From: Bacillus sp. FJAT-27264
Lineage (GTDB): Bacteria; Bacillota; Bacilli; Paenibacillales; Paenibacillaceae
Direction: 5' to 3'
Length of the DNA stretch: 64,000 nucleotides
Assembly: GCF_001682855.1 (NCBI RefSeq)
Contig: NZ_MAQW01000001.1
Span: forward strand, 392,443 to 456,442
Position numbers and translations under genes: made by a program. The notes beneath the pieces are model-generated. The model was given only the letters and a program-made list of their open reading frames with translations. It ran no database searches and had not been told where the DNA came from. How positions within the stretch are numbered: the stretch's first letter is position 1; each line of letters opens with the position of its first letter. This document shows positions 27,127 to 37,847 of this stretch, piece after piece.

Positions 27127-27967
27127 GCTCTTCACCACTTCCATGCTCCTCGGTATCCAACGCGATTCGTACCAGCTCTTTCTTAATCTCCGCAAGCTGG
27201 GTATCGATACGGGCATCTATGCTGCCAAAGGAAGACCGGATCACACACCCCTGGTCTTTCACGGTTGAGTCAGGCAAAATCTGCAACTCTGCTTGAGAAT
27301 CCACCGCGAGTGCCAATTCCTCTCTCGCTGCATTCACAAACGCGAACTGTGCAGGTGACACACAGAGCGAGATCAATCCTTGCTCACGCTTACGCGCAAG
27401 GTTCTTGCGGATCAGTTCCATCGCGAACTGCGGCTCCAAGGTCAACTGCTTGTCCACGATTTTCTCGGCAATGTCACAACTCAACTCTACGAGGAAAGGC
27501 TCAGCCTCCTGAATAATAACGTCTCTCGCCTTATAGGCTTCTTGTAGTACTGCCCTGGCTTCTTCCATCATCTCGGCTAACTTCCGCTGCATCTCTTCCT
27601 CTGCCTGCTGGATGCCTTCCTGATAGCCTTGCTGAAACGCCTCAGATTTAACTGCCTCTACAAGGTGCTCATCCTGCTCCCGTCGTTGCTGCCACCACTC
27701 TTCGGCTTCCGCCTTCGCCGCCTCCACGATGGACTCGGCCTCAAGAGAGGCATCACGCACCTGACCTTCGGCAAAATCCTTAGCATCCTTCAGCATTTGC
27801 TTGCGGGCCTGCTCCGCTTCTTCATCTGCGGGATCCTGATAGTGGATTTCTCCAGTAGATTCCTTAAGATCGGGTTCTTCCGTGAGGCCAGCATATTGCC
27901 GGGCCTGCTCCAATCTCTTGAGTACATCTACCGGAACATATTGGGAGTGTTTGATCAGCTTAGACAA
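27119..27967 (-). CDS. fliH: Flagellar assembly protein FliH
   Basis: 282 aa. An N-terminal Glu/Gln/Ala-rich coiled coil (about 45-165) precedes the conserved C-terminal FliH/YscL domain (VELSCDIAEKIVDKQLTLEP onward). It regulates and anchors FliI. The start is TTG, overlapping the fliG stop by 8 bp, with GGAGGAG 9 nt upstream. Confidence 0.92.
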   Translation of the reverse strand: MSKLIKHSQYVPVDVLKRLEQARQYAGLTEEPDLKESTGEIHYQDPADEEAEQARKQMLKDAKDFAEGQVRDASLEAESIVEAAKAEAEEWWQQRREQDEHLVEAVKSEAFQQGYQEGIQQAEEEMQRKLAEMMEEARAVLQEAYKARDVIIQEAEPFLVELSCDIAEKIVDKQLTLEPQFAMELIRKNLARKREQGLISLCVSPAQFAFVNAAREELALAVDSQAELQILPDSTVKDQGCVIRSSFGSIDARIDTQLAEIKKELVRIALDTEEHGSGEEHA

Positions 27968-28976
27968 TTATGTCATCTCCTCCACCGCGGGCAATAATAA
28001 TCTCACCGGATTCTTCCAGTCTGCGGATCGTGCCGACAATACGGGTCTGAGCTTCCTCCACATCACGCAGCCGCACCGGACCCATGTACTCCATTTCCTC
28101 GCGGAATGTTTCTGCCATACGCTTGGACATGTTGCGGAAAATAACATCCCGTACTTCTTCGCTCGCCACTTTGAGGGCAAGCTGCAAATCCGCATTCTCG
28201 ATATCGCGGATAATGCGCTGAATCGAACGGTTGTCCACATTGACGATGTCTTCGAATACGAACATCCGCTTCTTGATTTCCTCGGCAAGCTCCGGATCCT
28301 GGATTTCCAAGGAATCCAGGATTGTACGTTCTGTACCACGGTCTACGCCATTCAGAATTTGGACGATGGACTCTATGCCGCCTGCATTGGTGTAATCCTG
28401 AGTAACCGTCGCCGATAGCTTTTGCTCGAGCACCCGTTCAATCTGGGTAATGACTTCTGGAGAAGTGCTGTCCATGACGGCAATTCTCCGCGCAACCTCC
28501 GCTTGTTTCTCCTGTGGCAATGAGGACAGAATCGCCGCAGCTTGTTCAAATTGAAGATAGGACAAGACAAGTGCAATAGTCTGCACATTCTCGTTCTGAA
28601 TAAAGTTGAGGATCTGGTTGGGATCTGCCTTCCGAGCAAAGTCGAACGGCCGCACCTGCAGCGTAGCTGTCAGGCGGTTGATAACCTCCAGCGCTTTCTG
28701 CGAACCCAGTGCTTTCTCCAGAATCTCCTTGGCGTAATTGATACCGCCTTGTGAAATATATTCCTGGGCAAGACAAATCTGATGAAACTCCGCCATAATC
28801 GACTCTTTTTCGCCGCTATCAACCTTACGTACATTGGCAATCTCCAGCGTAAGCTGTTCGATTTCGTCGTCCCTTAAGTGTTTGAATATTTGCGCCGACA
28901 CTTCCGGCCCAAGTGTGATTAGCAGAATTGCAGCCTTTTGGCGACCGCTAAGTGTCTGCTGAGTACCTTTTGCCAT
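27960..28976 (-). CDS. fliG: Flagellar motor switch protein FliG
   Basis: 338 aa, normal length. N, middle and C domains are all present; the middle domain has EKQAEVARRIAVMDSTSPEV, and the torque helix region is in FVFEDIVNVDNRSIQRIIRD. It couples stator to rotor. The gene is 8 nt downstream of fliF and overlaps fliH. Confidence 0.97.
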   Translation of the reverse strand: MAKGTQQTLSGRQKAAILLITLGPEVSAQIFKHLRDDEIEQLTLEIANVRKVDSGEKESIMAEFHQICLAQEYISQGGINYAKEILEKALGSQKALEVINRLTATLQVRPFDFARKADPNQILNFIQNENVQTIALVLSYLQFEQAAAILSSLPQEKQAEVARRIAVMDSTSPEVITQIERVLEQKLSATVTQDYTNAGGIESIVQILNGVDRGTERTILDSLEIQDPELAEEIKKRMFVFEDIVNVDNRSIQRIIRDIENADLQLALKVASEEVRDVIFRNMSKRMAETFREEMEYMGPVRLRDVEEAQTRIVGTIRRLEESGEIIIARGGGDDIIV

Positions 28977-28984
28977 TAATCAGT

Positions 28985-30574
28985 TCACCTCTGTTCGTCT
29001 GCAAGCCATGTACGCAGCAGATTTACGAATTCGTCCGGTTTCTTCTTGGCCAGACTCTCAAGCTGCTTGCGAACCTGGCTTTCATTCGTCACGCTCTCCA
29101 AATTAATGGAAGGAAACTCAGTCGGAACTTGCAGTGGAATATCTTCTTCCTCTTCTTCTTCCTCGGCTCTGTTACGTCTCCGATAGATGAAGTATCCCAC
29201 TCCGGCACCCACAAGCAGCGCAGCGGCGCCAATGGCCCATACCATCCATTTAGCAAGTCCAGTATCCGTAGTAGCAGCAGTACTGGAACCAAATGGTTGT
29301 GAAAATACCGAAACTTTTTTGGCCAACTCTGCGTCTGTATAAGTAACATCAGAACCAGCCAGCGATGCACGTACAATATTGACCAAAATATTCTGGATAG
29401 CAGCTGTTGTAGGCTGATCCAAAGAATTTTGTCCATTAGGTGGTTCAACTGCAACATTAATGGTTAAATCTTTTACAGAGTACGGACTCGCAACGATATC
29501 TTTAGTGATTCGGTTCACTTCATAGTTTCTAGTCTCCGAAGATTCTTCCGAAGTCGACTGCCCCGTACCTGTTGCGGATGGGAATCCGGCAACATCCTGG
29601 GAACCCGTACCAGCCACACCTCCCGTAGTGTTACCTTGGCCGGAATAAGAGTTGCTGATAATCTGGGAACTGATCTCGATCCCCTTCATATTTTCAGTAT
29701 CAACTGGTGCGACAAGATCTTCCTTTCGGTTTTCCTTGTCGAAGTTCAGCTTGGACATGACGAGCACATCTACCTTTTCAGGTCCCATCAGTCTGCTAAG
29801 AAATTGTTTAACATCCTTTTTGACATCTTCTTCGAATTTCTTCTGCAGCGCAAAATTCTCTTCCACCTGATTGGAGACTCCGCCTTGGCCGCCTTTAGCC
29901 GTTGGCACCAGTTCAACCTCATTGTTGGCGATCGTAATATTCTCAATCGGCAGATTTGGCACAGCAGTCTTCACGAGATTGAAGTACCCGTCAATATTAT
30001 CCTGGCTGGGTCTAAATCCAGGCTTAAACGAAAGTACAACGGAAGCGGAAGCCTTTTCCTGATTAGCCTGTGAGGCAAATACAGTCTCTTTAGGCAGGTT
30101 AACCAGTACCTTGGCATCCTGAATGCCTTGCATCCGTTTCATCAACTGCTCCACTTCACCATTCAGAGCGTTGTTATATTTCACATTAAACTCACTGTCT
30201 GTTGTACCAATCATGGACGAGTTCTGGTCAAAGATTTTGTACCCGATAGAACCGCCTTGCACAATTCCCTGCGAACCGATGTCTACCTTGATCCGTGCTG
30301 CGTCCGTACTCGGTACAGAAATACTCTTTCCGTCAGGACTCAACTGGTAAGGTGTTCCTTTGGAATCCAGATAGGTCATGACTGCCGCCGAATCCGTACT
30401 GTCCAGATCCCTAAATGCGACTTCATACTCTGTCTTGGACAACTGCATTGTAAGAACAACAATAATTACAATAATAATGCCAAGTGTGGAAAAAAATAAT
30501 ATCTTCTGCTGGTTGCTGAATCTGTTCCAATACTGGGCTGCTTTTTCCCGGTACTGGGCAAATCTTTCATTCAC
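28985..30574 (-). CDS. fliF: MS-ring protein FliF
   Basis: 529 aa. Two membrane spans (about 25-45 and 440-460) flank ring-building domains; VLVNLPKETVFASQANQEKA is the typical RBM2 segment. A disordered Gly/Thr/Ser loop (about 320-355) precedes the second span. The cytoplasmic C-terminus (LLRTWLADEQ) binds FliG. The start is GTG with GGGGTGA upstream. Confidence 0.97.
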   Translation of the reverse strand: MNERFAQYREKAAQYWNRFSNQQKILFFSTLGIIIVIIVVLTMQLSKTEYEVAFRDLDSTDSAAVMTYLDSKGTPYQLSPDGKSISVPSTDAARIKVDIGSQGIVQGGSIGYKIFDQNSSMIGTTDSEFNVKYNNALNGEVEQLMKRMQGIQDAKVLVNLPKETVFASQANQEKASASVVLSFKPGFRPSQDNIDGYFNLVKTAVPNLPIENITIANNEVELVPTAKGGQGGVSNQVEENFALQKKFEEDVKKDVKQFLSRLMGPEKVDVLVMSKLNFDKENRKEDLVAPVDTENMKGIEISSQIISNSYSGQGNTTGGVAGTGSQDVAGFPSATGTGQSTSEESSETRNYEVNRITKDIVASPYSVKDLTINVAVEPPNGQNSLDQPTTAAIQNILVNIVRASLAGSDVTYTDAELAKKVSVFSQPFGSSTAATTDTGLAKWMVWAIGAAALLVGAGVGYFIYRRRNRAEEEEEEEDIPLQVPTEFPSINLESVTNESQVRKQLESLAKKKPDEFVNLLRTWLADEQR

Positions 30575-30608
30575 AGTGTCACCCCATCCGAAACTAAGCT
30601 AGGATTAT

Positions 30609-30926
30609 TTAGATTTGAGTTCTCATAATTTCCTGATAGGCTTCTATCACCTTGTTCCGGACTTGTGTCGTAAGCTGCAAACTAAGCAATGCCTGTTGCG
30701 AAGAAATCATTGCTTCGTCCACGTTCACTTCTCCGAGAATAAATTTGTTACTCATCTCTTTCGACTGCTGCTCTTGGGCAGCCACTTGATTCAATGCATT
30801 TTCCAGGTAAGAGCCAAAGTTTTGTGTGTCATTCACTGCCGGACCAGATGAAGATTGAGATGCTGCCGGTTTAAGTGCGAGCGGCTGAACTACCTGTGAG
30901 CCTATAGCCAGATTATTCGGTATCAA
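30609..30926 (-). CDS. fliE: MS-ring/rod junction protein FliE
   Basis: 105 aa. The C-terminal half NKFILGEVNVDEAMISSQQA and LLSLQLTTQVRNKVIEAYQE is the canonical FliE signature. The start is TTG, 7 nt after AGGAGG. FliE joins rod to MS ring and is the first exported substrate. Its place between flgC and fliF is standard. Confidence 0.96.
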   Translation of the reverse strand: MIPNNLAIGSQVVQPLALKPAASQSSSGPAVNDTQNFGSYLENALNQVAAQEQQSKEMSNKFILGEVNVDEAMISSQQALLSLQLTTQVRNKVIEAYQEIMRTQI

Positions 30927-30954
30927 CTATGTTCCTCCTTGGTCAAATTTACGG

Positions 30955-31401
30955 TTAGCGTCCGATTTCGAGCGCTTTGCTTACCATTGCCTTCGATGCA
31001 TTGAACATCGTTACATTCGCTTCGTAGGAACGGGATGCAGACAGCATGTCCACCATTTCCTTGGTGATGTCCACATTCGGCATATACACATATCCATTCT
31101 CATCCGCATCGGGATGACTTGGATTGAATACCGGCTTGAGCGGAGAAGAATCCTCCGTAATGGCCTGGACGGTTACACCCTTGACGTCACCATTCATCTT
31201 GTTGTGAAGGATGTCTGAGAATTTGTTGCCTTCTGCTGTCTCCAGAACGACCATCTTGCGCCGGTAAGGAACGGCCTTACCATCCACCACCGAAGCTCTC
31301 GTCGTTTCTGCGTTGGCAATATTCGAGCTGATAACGTCCATCCGCAGCCGCTGAGCGGTTAATGCAGAAGCACTTATCCCAAAACTGCTACCAAAGTTCA
31401 T
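30955..31401 (-). CDS. flgC: Proximal rod protein FlgC
   Basis: 148 aa. N-terminal ISASALTAQRLRMDVISSNI and ANAETTRA, C-terminal MVDMLSASRSYEANVTMFNA mark an FlgC-type rod protein. It follows flgB by 6 nt. Confidence 0.97.
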   Translation of the reverse strand: MNFGSSFGISASALTAQRLRMDVISSNIANAETTRASVVDGKAVPYRRKMVVLETAEGNKFSDILHNKMNGDVKGVTVQAITEDSSPLKPVFNPSHPDADENGYVYMPNVDITKEMVDMLSASRSYEANVTMFNASKAMVSKALEIGR

Positions 31402-31407
31402 TGAGCA

Positions 31408-31815
31408 TTATCTCCCTTCAACAACTGAGCGCATCATCGTAAATTGGCTGTTCATCAGCCCGACATAAGAATTGTATCTGAGCTGATTTTCAGCGCTTAA
31501 AGCCATCTCTCTGTCAACATCTACGTTATTGTTGTTATTGTTCATTGAGGTGGTTTGATCTGTGCTATAGACGGAAGCCGGTACGATCTTGTTCGAACCG
31601 AATTGAAAATGCCGGCGATCTGTCACTCTAGCGTTCAGATCCGACTGAAGCCCAAGCTCATGCTGCTGAAGAATACTCTCAAATGAAACATTGGAGCGTT
31701 TGAAATTTGGTGTATCGACATTGGCCACATTATTTGCCAGCACAGATTGTCGTTGATTAGCAGCTTCAATGCCTCCCTGCAATCGTTGAAAACTGACACT
31801 ATTCAGCAATCCCAC
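31408..31815 (-). CDS. flgB: Proximal rod protein FlgB, first gene of fla/che operon
   Basis: 135 aa. SVLANNVANVDTPNFKRSNV near the N-terminus and LMNSQFTMMRSVVEGR at the end are FlgB motifs. The start is GTG with AGGAGG 6 nt upstream. It opens the 31.8 kb fla/che operon; the promoter must lie in the 31816-32010 spacer. Confidence 0.97.
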   Translation of the reverse strand: MGLLNSVSFQRLQGGIEAANQRQSVLANNVANVDTPNFKRSNVSFESILQQHELGLQSDLNARVTDRRHFQFGSNKIVPASVYSTDQTTSMNNNNNNVDVDREMALSAENQLRYNSYVGLMNSQFTMMRSVVEGR

Positions 31816-32193
31816 GGAAATCCTCCTTCCAAAAGCTTTCGTAATAAAAAGAATTCCACAGCAACTTTACGAATCCCTTCTTCATTCGACAAATAAGTCC
31901 AAAAATAGTGCCGAACGACTGGTTATAGGTCGAAAGTTGTCAGCGGTTTATTCTACTAGCAATCTCACATACTTTGATTCTCTTAGAATTTGTATATTAT
32001 TACAATAAGAAATAAGCCCTATCTTTTCAGAAAAGAGAGGGCTTAAAGCACAAAAATGCTATTTTATTACATTACTCCTTATATTAAAGCTAATATTTTG
32101 CATGTTTTTACATAATATTGCTTTGTTTCGAGGGGATCTTGCATATTCCTAATTCCAACTACCCAAATTCGAATTATCTCGAATGCTGTCAAT
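31816..32193 (-). promoter_or_regulatory. Spacer between hslU and flgB (operon boundary)
   Basis: 378 bp without a gene on either strand. It contains one intrinsic terminator (32014-32045), AT-rich DNA and, necessarily, the start of the fla/che transcript. I could not single out a convincing -35/-10 pair; TTCGAC with CACTAT 18 nt later on the minus strand near 31.9 kb is the best weak candidate. No codY gene is here, unlike Bacillus subtilis. Confidence 0.5.
32014..32045 (-). terminator. Intrinsic terminator after hslU
   Basis: The inverted arms AAGCCCT-TCTTTTC and GAAAAGA-AGGGCTT form a long stem followed on the minus strand by TTATTTCTTATT. It closes the topA/trmFO/hslVU transcript before flgB. 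Confidence 0.75.
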
Positions 32194-33594
32194 TTAAAGA
32201 ATGTATTGGCTCAAATCACGATCCTGGGCAATACCCGATAATTTCTCACGGACATATTCCGGTGTGATGACCATTGTATCGAGTGTCAACTCAGGGGCTT
32301 CAAAGGAAAGATCCTCCAGCAGCTTCTCCAAAATGGTATGCAGACGGCGGGCACCGATATTCTCCATATTCTGATTGACGGACGCCGCAATCTTAGCGAT
32401 TTCCTCAATGGCTTCCTTCTGAAACTGCACTTCGATGTTCTCTGTCTGTAGTAAGTGGACATACTGTTTGGTCAATGCATTCTCCGGCTCCGTCAAAATA
32501 GAAACAAAATCCTCCAGTGTCAAGCTGTTCAGCTCGACCCGAATTGGAAAACGTCCCTGAAGCTCAGGAATTAGGTCCGATGGCTTGGCAATGTGAAATG
32601 CACCTGCGGCGATGAAGAGCACGTAATCCGTCTTCACAGGGCCGTATTTGGTCATCACTGTAGAACCCTCGACAATTGGTAAAATATCACGCTGCACGCC
32701 TTCACGGGAGACATCCGGACCCGAGCCTTTGCCTTGGCTGGCTACCTTATCAATCTCGTCGATAAAAATAATGCCGGACTGCTCAGCTCTCGCCACAGAT
32801 TCCTGGATCACATCATCCATGTCAATCAGTTTGGAAGCTTCATCCTGAATCAGCACCTTACGGGCTTCCTTAATCGGGAGCTTGCGCTTCTTGGTGCGTT
32901 TAGGCAGAAGGTTACCAAACATTTCTTGCATGTTCATCCCCATCTGCTCATTGCCCTGTCCGGCAAACATATCCATCATATTAGGGGATGCATCCTCTAC
33001 ATCCACTTCGATGATGTCCTCTTCCAGTTGTCCGGCCAAAAGTTTGAATCTGACGCCTCTACGGCGTTCGCTGAGACTACTGTCCTGCTCGGTCTCCTCT
33101 TTGGACTCATCCTGGCCCCCATTGCCCCCAAAGATCATCTCAAAGGGGTTACGCTGGGATTTGTTCTTGGAGGAAGAAGGCACCAGAATAGAAACGATCC
33201 GTTCATTAGCGAGCTCTTCCGCCCGATCCTGAACCTTCTCGGTCCGTTCCAGCTTCACCATCCGGATGGCGGTCTCCACGAGATCCCGAACCATGGACTC
33301 TACATCACGGCCGACGTAACCAACCTCAGTGAATTTCGTAGCCTCGACCTTGATGAAAGGCGCATTGACTAGCTTGGCCAGACGCCGAGCGATCTCGGTT
33401 TTACCTACACCAGTAGGTCCGATCATCAGAATATTCTTCGGAACGACTTCATCACGCAGTTCTTCGGCAAGCAGACTGCGCCGATACCGATTGCGGAGTG
33501 CAACGGCCACGGATTTCTTGGCCTGCTTCTGACCTACGATATATTTATCCAGCTCAGCTACGATTTGGCGCGGGGTTAGCGATTGATTCACCAT
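32194..33594 (-). CDS. hslU: ATP-dependent unfoldase HslU (ClpY)
   Basis: 466 aa. AAA+ ATPase partner of HslV. Walker [16 protein letters not shown], Walker [10 protein letters not shown], and the C-terminal tail RDLSQYIL that docks into HslV. The internal I domain (about 120-230) is present. The start chosen is ATG in [12 protein letters not shown], because GGAGG lies 8 nt upstream inside the longer reading from 33609. It follows hslV by 26 nt. Confidence 0.96.
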   Translation of the reverse strand: MVNQSLTPRQIVAELDKYIVGQKQAKKSVAVALRNRYRRSLLAEELRDEVVPKNILMIGPTGVGKTEIARRLAKLVNAPFIKVEATKFTEVGYVGRDVESMVRDLVETAIRMVKLERTEKVQDRAEELANERIVSILVPSSSKNKSQRNPFEMIFGGNGGQDESKEETEQDSSLSERRRGVRFKLLAGQLEEDIIEVDVEDASPNMMDMFAGQGNEQMGMNMQEMFGNLLPKRTKKRKLPIKEARKVLIQDEASKLIDMDDVIQESVARAEQSGIIFIDEIDKVASQGKGSGPDVSREGVQRDILPIVEGSTVMTKYGPVKTDYVLFIAAGAFHIAKPSDLIPELQGRFPIRVELNSLTLEDFVSILTEPENALTKQYVHLLQTENIEVQFQKEAIEEIAKIAASVNQNMENIGARRLHTILEKLLEDLSFEAPELTLDTMVITPEYVREKLSGIAQDRDLSQYIL

Positions 33595-33620
33595 CGTGAC
33601 TTCCTCCATCTCTTCTATGC

Positions 33621-34163
33621 CTATAATTGTTCAACAATAATATTGGAATTCGTATATACACAAATCTCGGATGCAATCTGCAATGCTTCCTTCGCAATCT
33701 CCGCTGCAGTCAGATTGGACGCGTGACGTTTAAGGGCACGGCCTGATGCCAGAGCAAAGTTGCCGCCCGAACCGATTGCTAACACATCATCATCCGGTTC
33801 AATGATTTCTCCGTTGCCGGAAATCAGCAGCATGCCTTCCTTATTCATCACAATCATCAGTGCCTCCAGCTTACGCAGGACACGGTCCTGACGCCAGTCC
33901 TTGGCCAGTTCTACCGCTGCGCGCTGCAAGTTGCCGTGATGCTCCTCCAGCTTACCCTCAAATTTCTCGAACAACGTAATCGCGTCAGAGACTGAACCAG
34001 CGAAGCCGGCAATGACTTGCCCCCGATAGAGGCGCCGTACTTTTCTGGCTGTCGTCTTCATGATGACACTTTCTCCGAATGTAACCTGGCCGTCGCCGGC
34101 TATCGCCGCCTGACCGTTATGTCTTACTGCACAAATTGTAGTTGCATGAAAGCTGGGAATCAT
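33621..34163 (-). CDS. hslV: Proteasome-like protease HslV (ClpQ)
   Basis: 180 aa. The N-terminal nucleophile hydrolase of the HslUV complex; [14 protein letters not shown] and the [20 protein letters not shown] segment are typical. The N-terminus reads [10 protein letters not shown], with AAGGAGG 8 nt before the ATG, so the usual Thr-Thr lies after a 7-residue extension, as in Bacillus ClpQ (which as I recall starts MSSFHATTI). Ile at position 2 would normally block Met removal, so maturation is unclear. Confidence 0.95.
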   Translation of the reverse strand: MIPSFHATTICAVRHNGQAAIAGDGQVTFGESVIMKTTARKVRRLYRGQVIAGFAGSVSDAITLFEKFEGKLEEHHGNLQRAAVELAKDWRQDRVLRKLEALMIVMNKEGMLLISGNGEIIEPDDDVLAIGSGGNFALASGRALKRHASNLTAAEIAKEALQIASEICVYTNSNIIVEQL

Positions 34164-34179
34164 GATTGCTGCCTCCTTA

Positions 34180-35553
34180 TCAAGATAAGCTCTCTTCCTC
34201 TTCTTGGACTTCGCTGATCTCAGGTTCGATATAATTCAATTGTTCACGAATTGCGTATTCAGCCAGGCTATCCAGCGCACGGTGGGCCAGCAGCTCGTTC
34301 TTTTCCTTCTTGTTACGAATTTTCTTTTCAGGCTTCGGCAACAATCCAAAGTTAGCATTCATCGGCTGGAAGTGTTTCGGATCGGCTGAAGTAATATAAG
34401 CAGGCATACTGCCAAGCACGCTATCTCCAGGGAAGATCAGGCCTTCCTGTCCCTTGGCGGCTCTGGCGGCGTTGATGCCGGCGATCAGACCGGAAGCTGC
34501 CGATTCTACATAACCTTCTACACCTGTCATTTGACCGGCAAAATACAGTCGCTCATGACCCTTCATCTGATAGGTAGGATGCAATAGCTTTGGCGAGTTA
34601 ATAAACGTGTTGCGGTGCATCACGCCATAACGGACGTACTCTGCATTCTCAAGTCCCGGAATTAGAGAGAACACTCGCTTCTGCTCGCCCCATTTGAGAT
34701 GAGTTTGAAACCCTACAAGGTTATACAGCGTTCCAGCCGCATTATCCTGACGCAATTGCACAACGGCATAAGGCAGCTTGCCGGTATGCGGGTTGACCAA
34801 GCCTACTGGCTTCATAGGCCCGAACAGTGCAGTCTGCTTGCCCCGTTTCATCATGATCTCAATCGGCATGCAGCCTTCAAAATAAATCTCTTTCTCAAAC
34901 TCTTTGAGCGCCGCTGTTTCTGCCGTGATCAGCGCATCATAGAAGACATCAAATTCCTCTTCTGTCATCGGGCAGTTCAGATATGCCGCCTCACCTTTGT
35001 CATAGCGGGAAGCGAGATAGACTTTGTCCATGTCGATAGAATCCTTCTCGACGATTGGTGCAGCCGCATCGTAGAAGTAGAAATACTCTTCTCCCAGAAG
35101 AGCCTTGATCTCGGAAGACAACGACGGGGAGGTCAGTGGACCGGTCGCAATGACAACGATCCCCTCCTCCGGTATATGCGTAAGTTCTTCATTTATAACC
35201 TCAATGAGAGGATGGTTGTGCAAAGTAGAAGTAATCTCGCCGGAGAAACCGTCACGGTCCACCGCAAGCGCACCACCAGCCGGGACCGCATTCCGGTCCG
35301 CTGCTCCCAGAACAAGCGAATTTAAGCGGCGCATTTCTTCCTTCAACACGCCTACTGCATTGCCCAGTCCGTTGGCGCGAAGCGAGTTGCTACACACCAG
35401 TTCAGCAAATTTATCTGTATGATGGGCCGGAGTTTTCACAACCGGTCTCATCTCATACAACCTAACTGGCACCCCTTGCGAGGCAATCTGCCAGGCTGCT
35501 TCACTACCGGCCAAACCGGCACCAATTACTGTAACTCTCGAAATATCCGTCAA
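34180..35553 (-). CDS. trmFO: tRNA m5U54 methyltransferase TrmFO (folate/FAD)
   Basis: 457 aa. It methylates U54 of tRNA using methylenetetrahydrofolate and FADH2. FAD motif [16 protein letters not shown] at the N-terminus; [20 protein letters not shown] and [17 protein letters not shown] are family landmarks. AGGAGG is 8 nt before a TTG ([13 protein letters not shown]), but only 2 nt before the ATG at 35559, so TTG is preferred. It ends 16 nt before hslV; xerC/codV, which sits here in Bacillus subtilis, is absent. Confidence 0.95.
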   Translation of the reverse strand: MTDISRVTVIGAGLAGSEAAWQIASQGVPVRLYEMRPVVKTPAHHTDKFAELVCSNSLRANGLGNAVGVLKEEMRRLNSLVLGAADRNAVPAGGALAVDRDGFSGEITSTLHNHPLIEVINEELTHIPEEGIVVIATGPLTSPSLSSEIKALLGEEYFYFYDAAAPIVEKDSIDMDKVYLASRYDKGEAAYLNCPMTEEEFDVFYDALITAETAALKEFEKEIYFEGCMPIEIMMKRGKQTALFGPMKPVGLVNPHTGKLPYAVVQLRQDNAAGTLYNLVGFQTHLKWGEQKRVFSLIPGLENAEYVRYGVMHRNTFINSPKLLHPTYQMKGHERLYFAGQMTGVEGYVESAASGLIAGINAARAAKGQEGLIFPGDSVLGSMPAYITSADPKHFQPMNANFGLLPKPEKKIRNKKEKNELLAHRALDSLAEYAIREQLNYIEPEISEVQEEEESLS

Positions 35554-35574
35554 CTTCATTTCCTCCTGAACCTA

Positions 35575-37683
35575 TTATTCTGCTAATTCTTCGTTGTCGC
35601 TATCATTGTCCAAAACTGCTTCTGTATGATCACATGAGGTACATTGCAGCTTGACCCCTTGCTTGTTGCGCTTCTCTACCATCCAGGAGCCGCAAGCAGG
35701 ACAAGGCTTCAAAGACGGACGATCCCAGGAGACAAAATCACAACCCGGGTACTGATCACAGCCGTAAAAGACGCGCCCCTTCTTGCTGCGGCGTTCTACC
35801 ACTTTACCCTCGTGGCATTTCGGACAGTTAACACCAATATCCTTGACGATTGGCTTTGTATTCCGGCAATCCGGGAATCCTGAGCAAGCCAGAAACTTTC
35901 CGAAGCGGCCTAGCTTATACACCATTGGCTTGCCACATTTCTCACAGAGCTCGTCGGAGACTTCATCTTCGATCTCAATCTCTTTCATTTCCTCTTCGGC
36001 GAATTCCAGTCGCTTCTCAAAGGATTCATAGAACTCAGCCAGTACCTTCACCCAGTCCTCTGAGCCTTCTTCCACATGGTCAAGATCGCCTTCCATGTTG
36101 GCTGTGAATTCAACGTTCAGAATCTCCGGGAAGAATTCTTCCATCTGCTCGATGACTAATTCACCCAGCTCTGTTGGCATGAATTTCTTCTCTTCAATGG
36201 CCACATAACCACGCTTCTGGATCGTCTCCAGCGTTGGGGCATACGTACTTGGACGCCCTATGCCCAGCTCCTCCAGCGTCTTAACGAGCCTTGCCTCCGT
36301 ATAACGTGGCGGCGGCTGTGTAAAATGCTGCTTCGGATCGATGTCTTGTGTGTTCAGGTGATCTCCTGACTGAAGCGGCGGAAGGAACTTCTCCTCATCC
36401 GTCGTGCCGTCATCATTCCCTTCCACATACACTTTCATGAAGCCGGGGAAGGATACCTTGGAGCCCACAGCACGGAAAATGGCTGGTCCTGCGGCAATAT
36501 CCACCGAAAGCGTATCCAGCAGGGCTGAAGACATCTGGCTGGAAACAAACCTCTCCCAGACGAGTTTATAGAGACGAAATTGATCACGACTCATGTACTC
36601 TTTTACTGTCTCAGGTTCACGCAAAGCGGAGGTCGGACGAATCGCTTCGTGCGCATCCTGGGCTCCAGCAGCTTTCTTGGAATATTGACGCGGAGATTCT
36701 GGCACGAACTTCTCACCGTACTTGGACAGAATCAGTTCTTTCACTTCTTCTTGCGCCGTCGCAGAAATTCGCGTGGAGTCCGTACGCATGTAGGTTATAA
36801 GACCGACGGTGCCTTCTTTGCCCAATTCCACACCTTCATACAGCTGCTGAGCTACCGACATTGTCTTGGCCGCCCGGAAACCGAGCTTACGAGCCGCTTC
36901 CTGCTGCAATGAACTAGTGGTAAACGGCGCAGAAGGATGACGCTGCCGTTCCTTTTCTTTTACCTGATTAACAGTAAAATCGGCTCCCTTGATCGCCTGA
37001 AGAACTTCCTGAACATCACTCTCTTGGTTCAGTTCTTTCTTCTCACCGTTCAGCTTATGGAACTTGGCCTCAAAGTTCGTATCGCGGATGCCAAGCTTGG
37101 CGGTAATGCTCCAATATTCCGTAGGAACAAATTCGCCGATCTCGTTCTCACGGTCCATAATAATCTTGACAGCAACCGATTGAACCCGTCCGGCAGACAA
37201 GCCTTTTTTGACTTTCTTCCATAATAGAGGACTAATCTTGTAACCTACAAGACGGTCCAGAATTCTGCGAGCTTGCTGCGCGTTCACCAGATCCATGTTG
37301 ATTTTCCGTGGAGTCTTGAACGCATCCTTCACAGCCTGTTTTGTGATCTCATTAAAAACTACCCGGCAGTCCTCGGTGTGATCCAAATCCAGCGCATGCG
37401 CCAGATGCCAGGCAATAGCTTCTCCTTCGCGGTCCGGGTCAGCTGCCAGATATACTTTTTTCACTTTTTTGCGGGCATCCTTCAATTCTTTCAACACGGA
37501 GCCTTTTCCACGAATGGTAATGTACTTCGGGTTGAAGTCATTCTCGACCTCTACGCCGATCTGACTTTTAGGCAAGTCACGAACATGCCCCATAGATGCT
37601 TTAACAATATATTTACTGCCCAAATATTTGCCGATCGTCTTCGCTTTCGCGGGCGACTCGACAATGACCAATGTATCCGCCAT
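35575..37683 (-). CDS. topA: DNA topoisomerase I
   Basis: 702 aa type IA topoisomerase relaxing negative supercoils. TOPRIM start [20 protein letters not shown], acidic [14 protein letters not shown], catalytic Tyr in [14 protein letters not shown] (about residue 300). Three C-terminal zinc ribbons are complete: [28 protein letters not shown] and CPACGSW..CTSCDH. The N-terminus and the AGGAGG upstream of ATG are clear. It precedes trmFO by 15 nt. Confidence 0.97.
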   Translation of the reverse strand: MADTLVIVESPAKAKTIGKYLGSKYIVKASMGHVRDLPKSQIGVEVENDFNPKYITIRGKGSVLKELKDARKKVKKVYLAADPDREGEAIAWHLAHALDLDHTEDCRVVFNEITKQAVKDAFKTPRKINMDLVNAQQARRILDRLVGYKISPLLWKKVKKGLSAGRVQSVAVKIIMDRENEIGEFVPTEYWSITAKLGIRDTNFEAKFHKLNGEKKELNQESDVQEVLQAIKGADFTVNQVKEKERQRHPSAPFTTSSLQQEAARKLGFRAAKTMSVAQQLYEGVELGKEGTVGLITYMRTDSTRISATAQEEVKELILSKYGEKFVPESPRQYSKKAAGAQDAHEAIRPTSALREPETVKEYMSRDQFRLYKLVWERFVSSQMSSALLDTLSVDIAAGPAIFRAVGSKVSFPGFMKVYVEGNDDGTTDEEKFLPPLQSGDHLNTQDIDPKQHFTQPPPRYTEARLVKTLEELGIGRPSTYAPTLETIQKRGYVAIEEKKFMPTELGELVIEQMEEFFPEILNVEFTANMEGDLDHVEEGSEDWVKVLAEFYESFEKRLEFAEEEMKEIEIEDEVSDELCEKCGKPMVYKLGRFGKFLACSGFPDCRNTKPIVKDIGVNCPKCHEGKVVERRSKKGRVFYGCDQYPGCDFVSWDRPSLKPCPACGSWMVEKRNKQGVKLQCTSCDHTEAVLDNDSDNEELAE

Positions 37684-37847
37684 AATACGTCCTCCTCATT
37701 AACACTACAACCTTCTATACAAGATAGCCCCTCTACCCAAACCTTTATACTGCGGTCTTCTTCAAAAATTGGCGGGGACCTTCGAAATTAAATAAGTTCC
37801 TTAGAAAATACAAGTAGGATTCATCATCATGATATCCGCTTATATTT

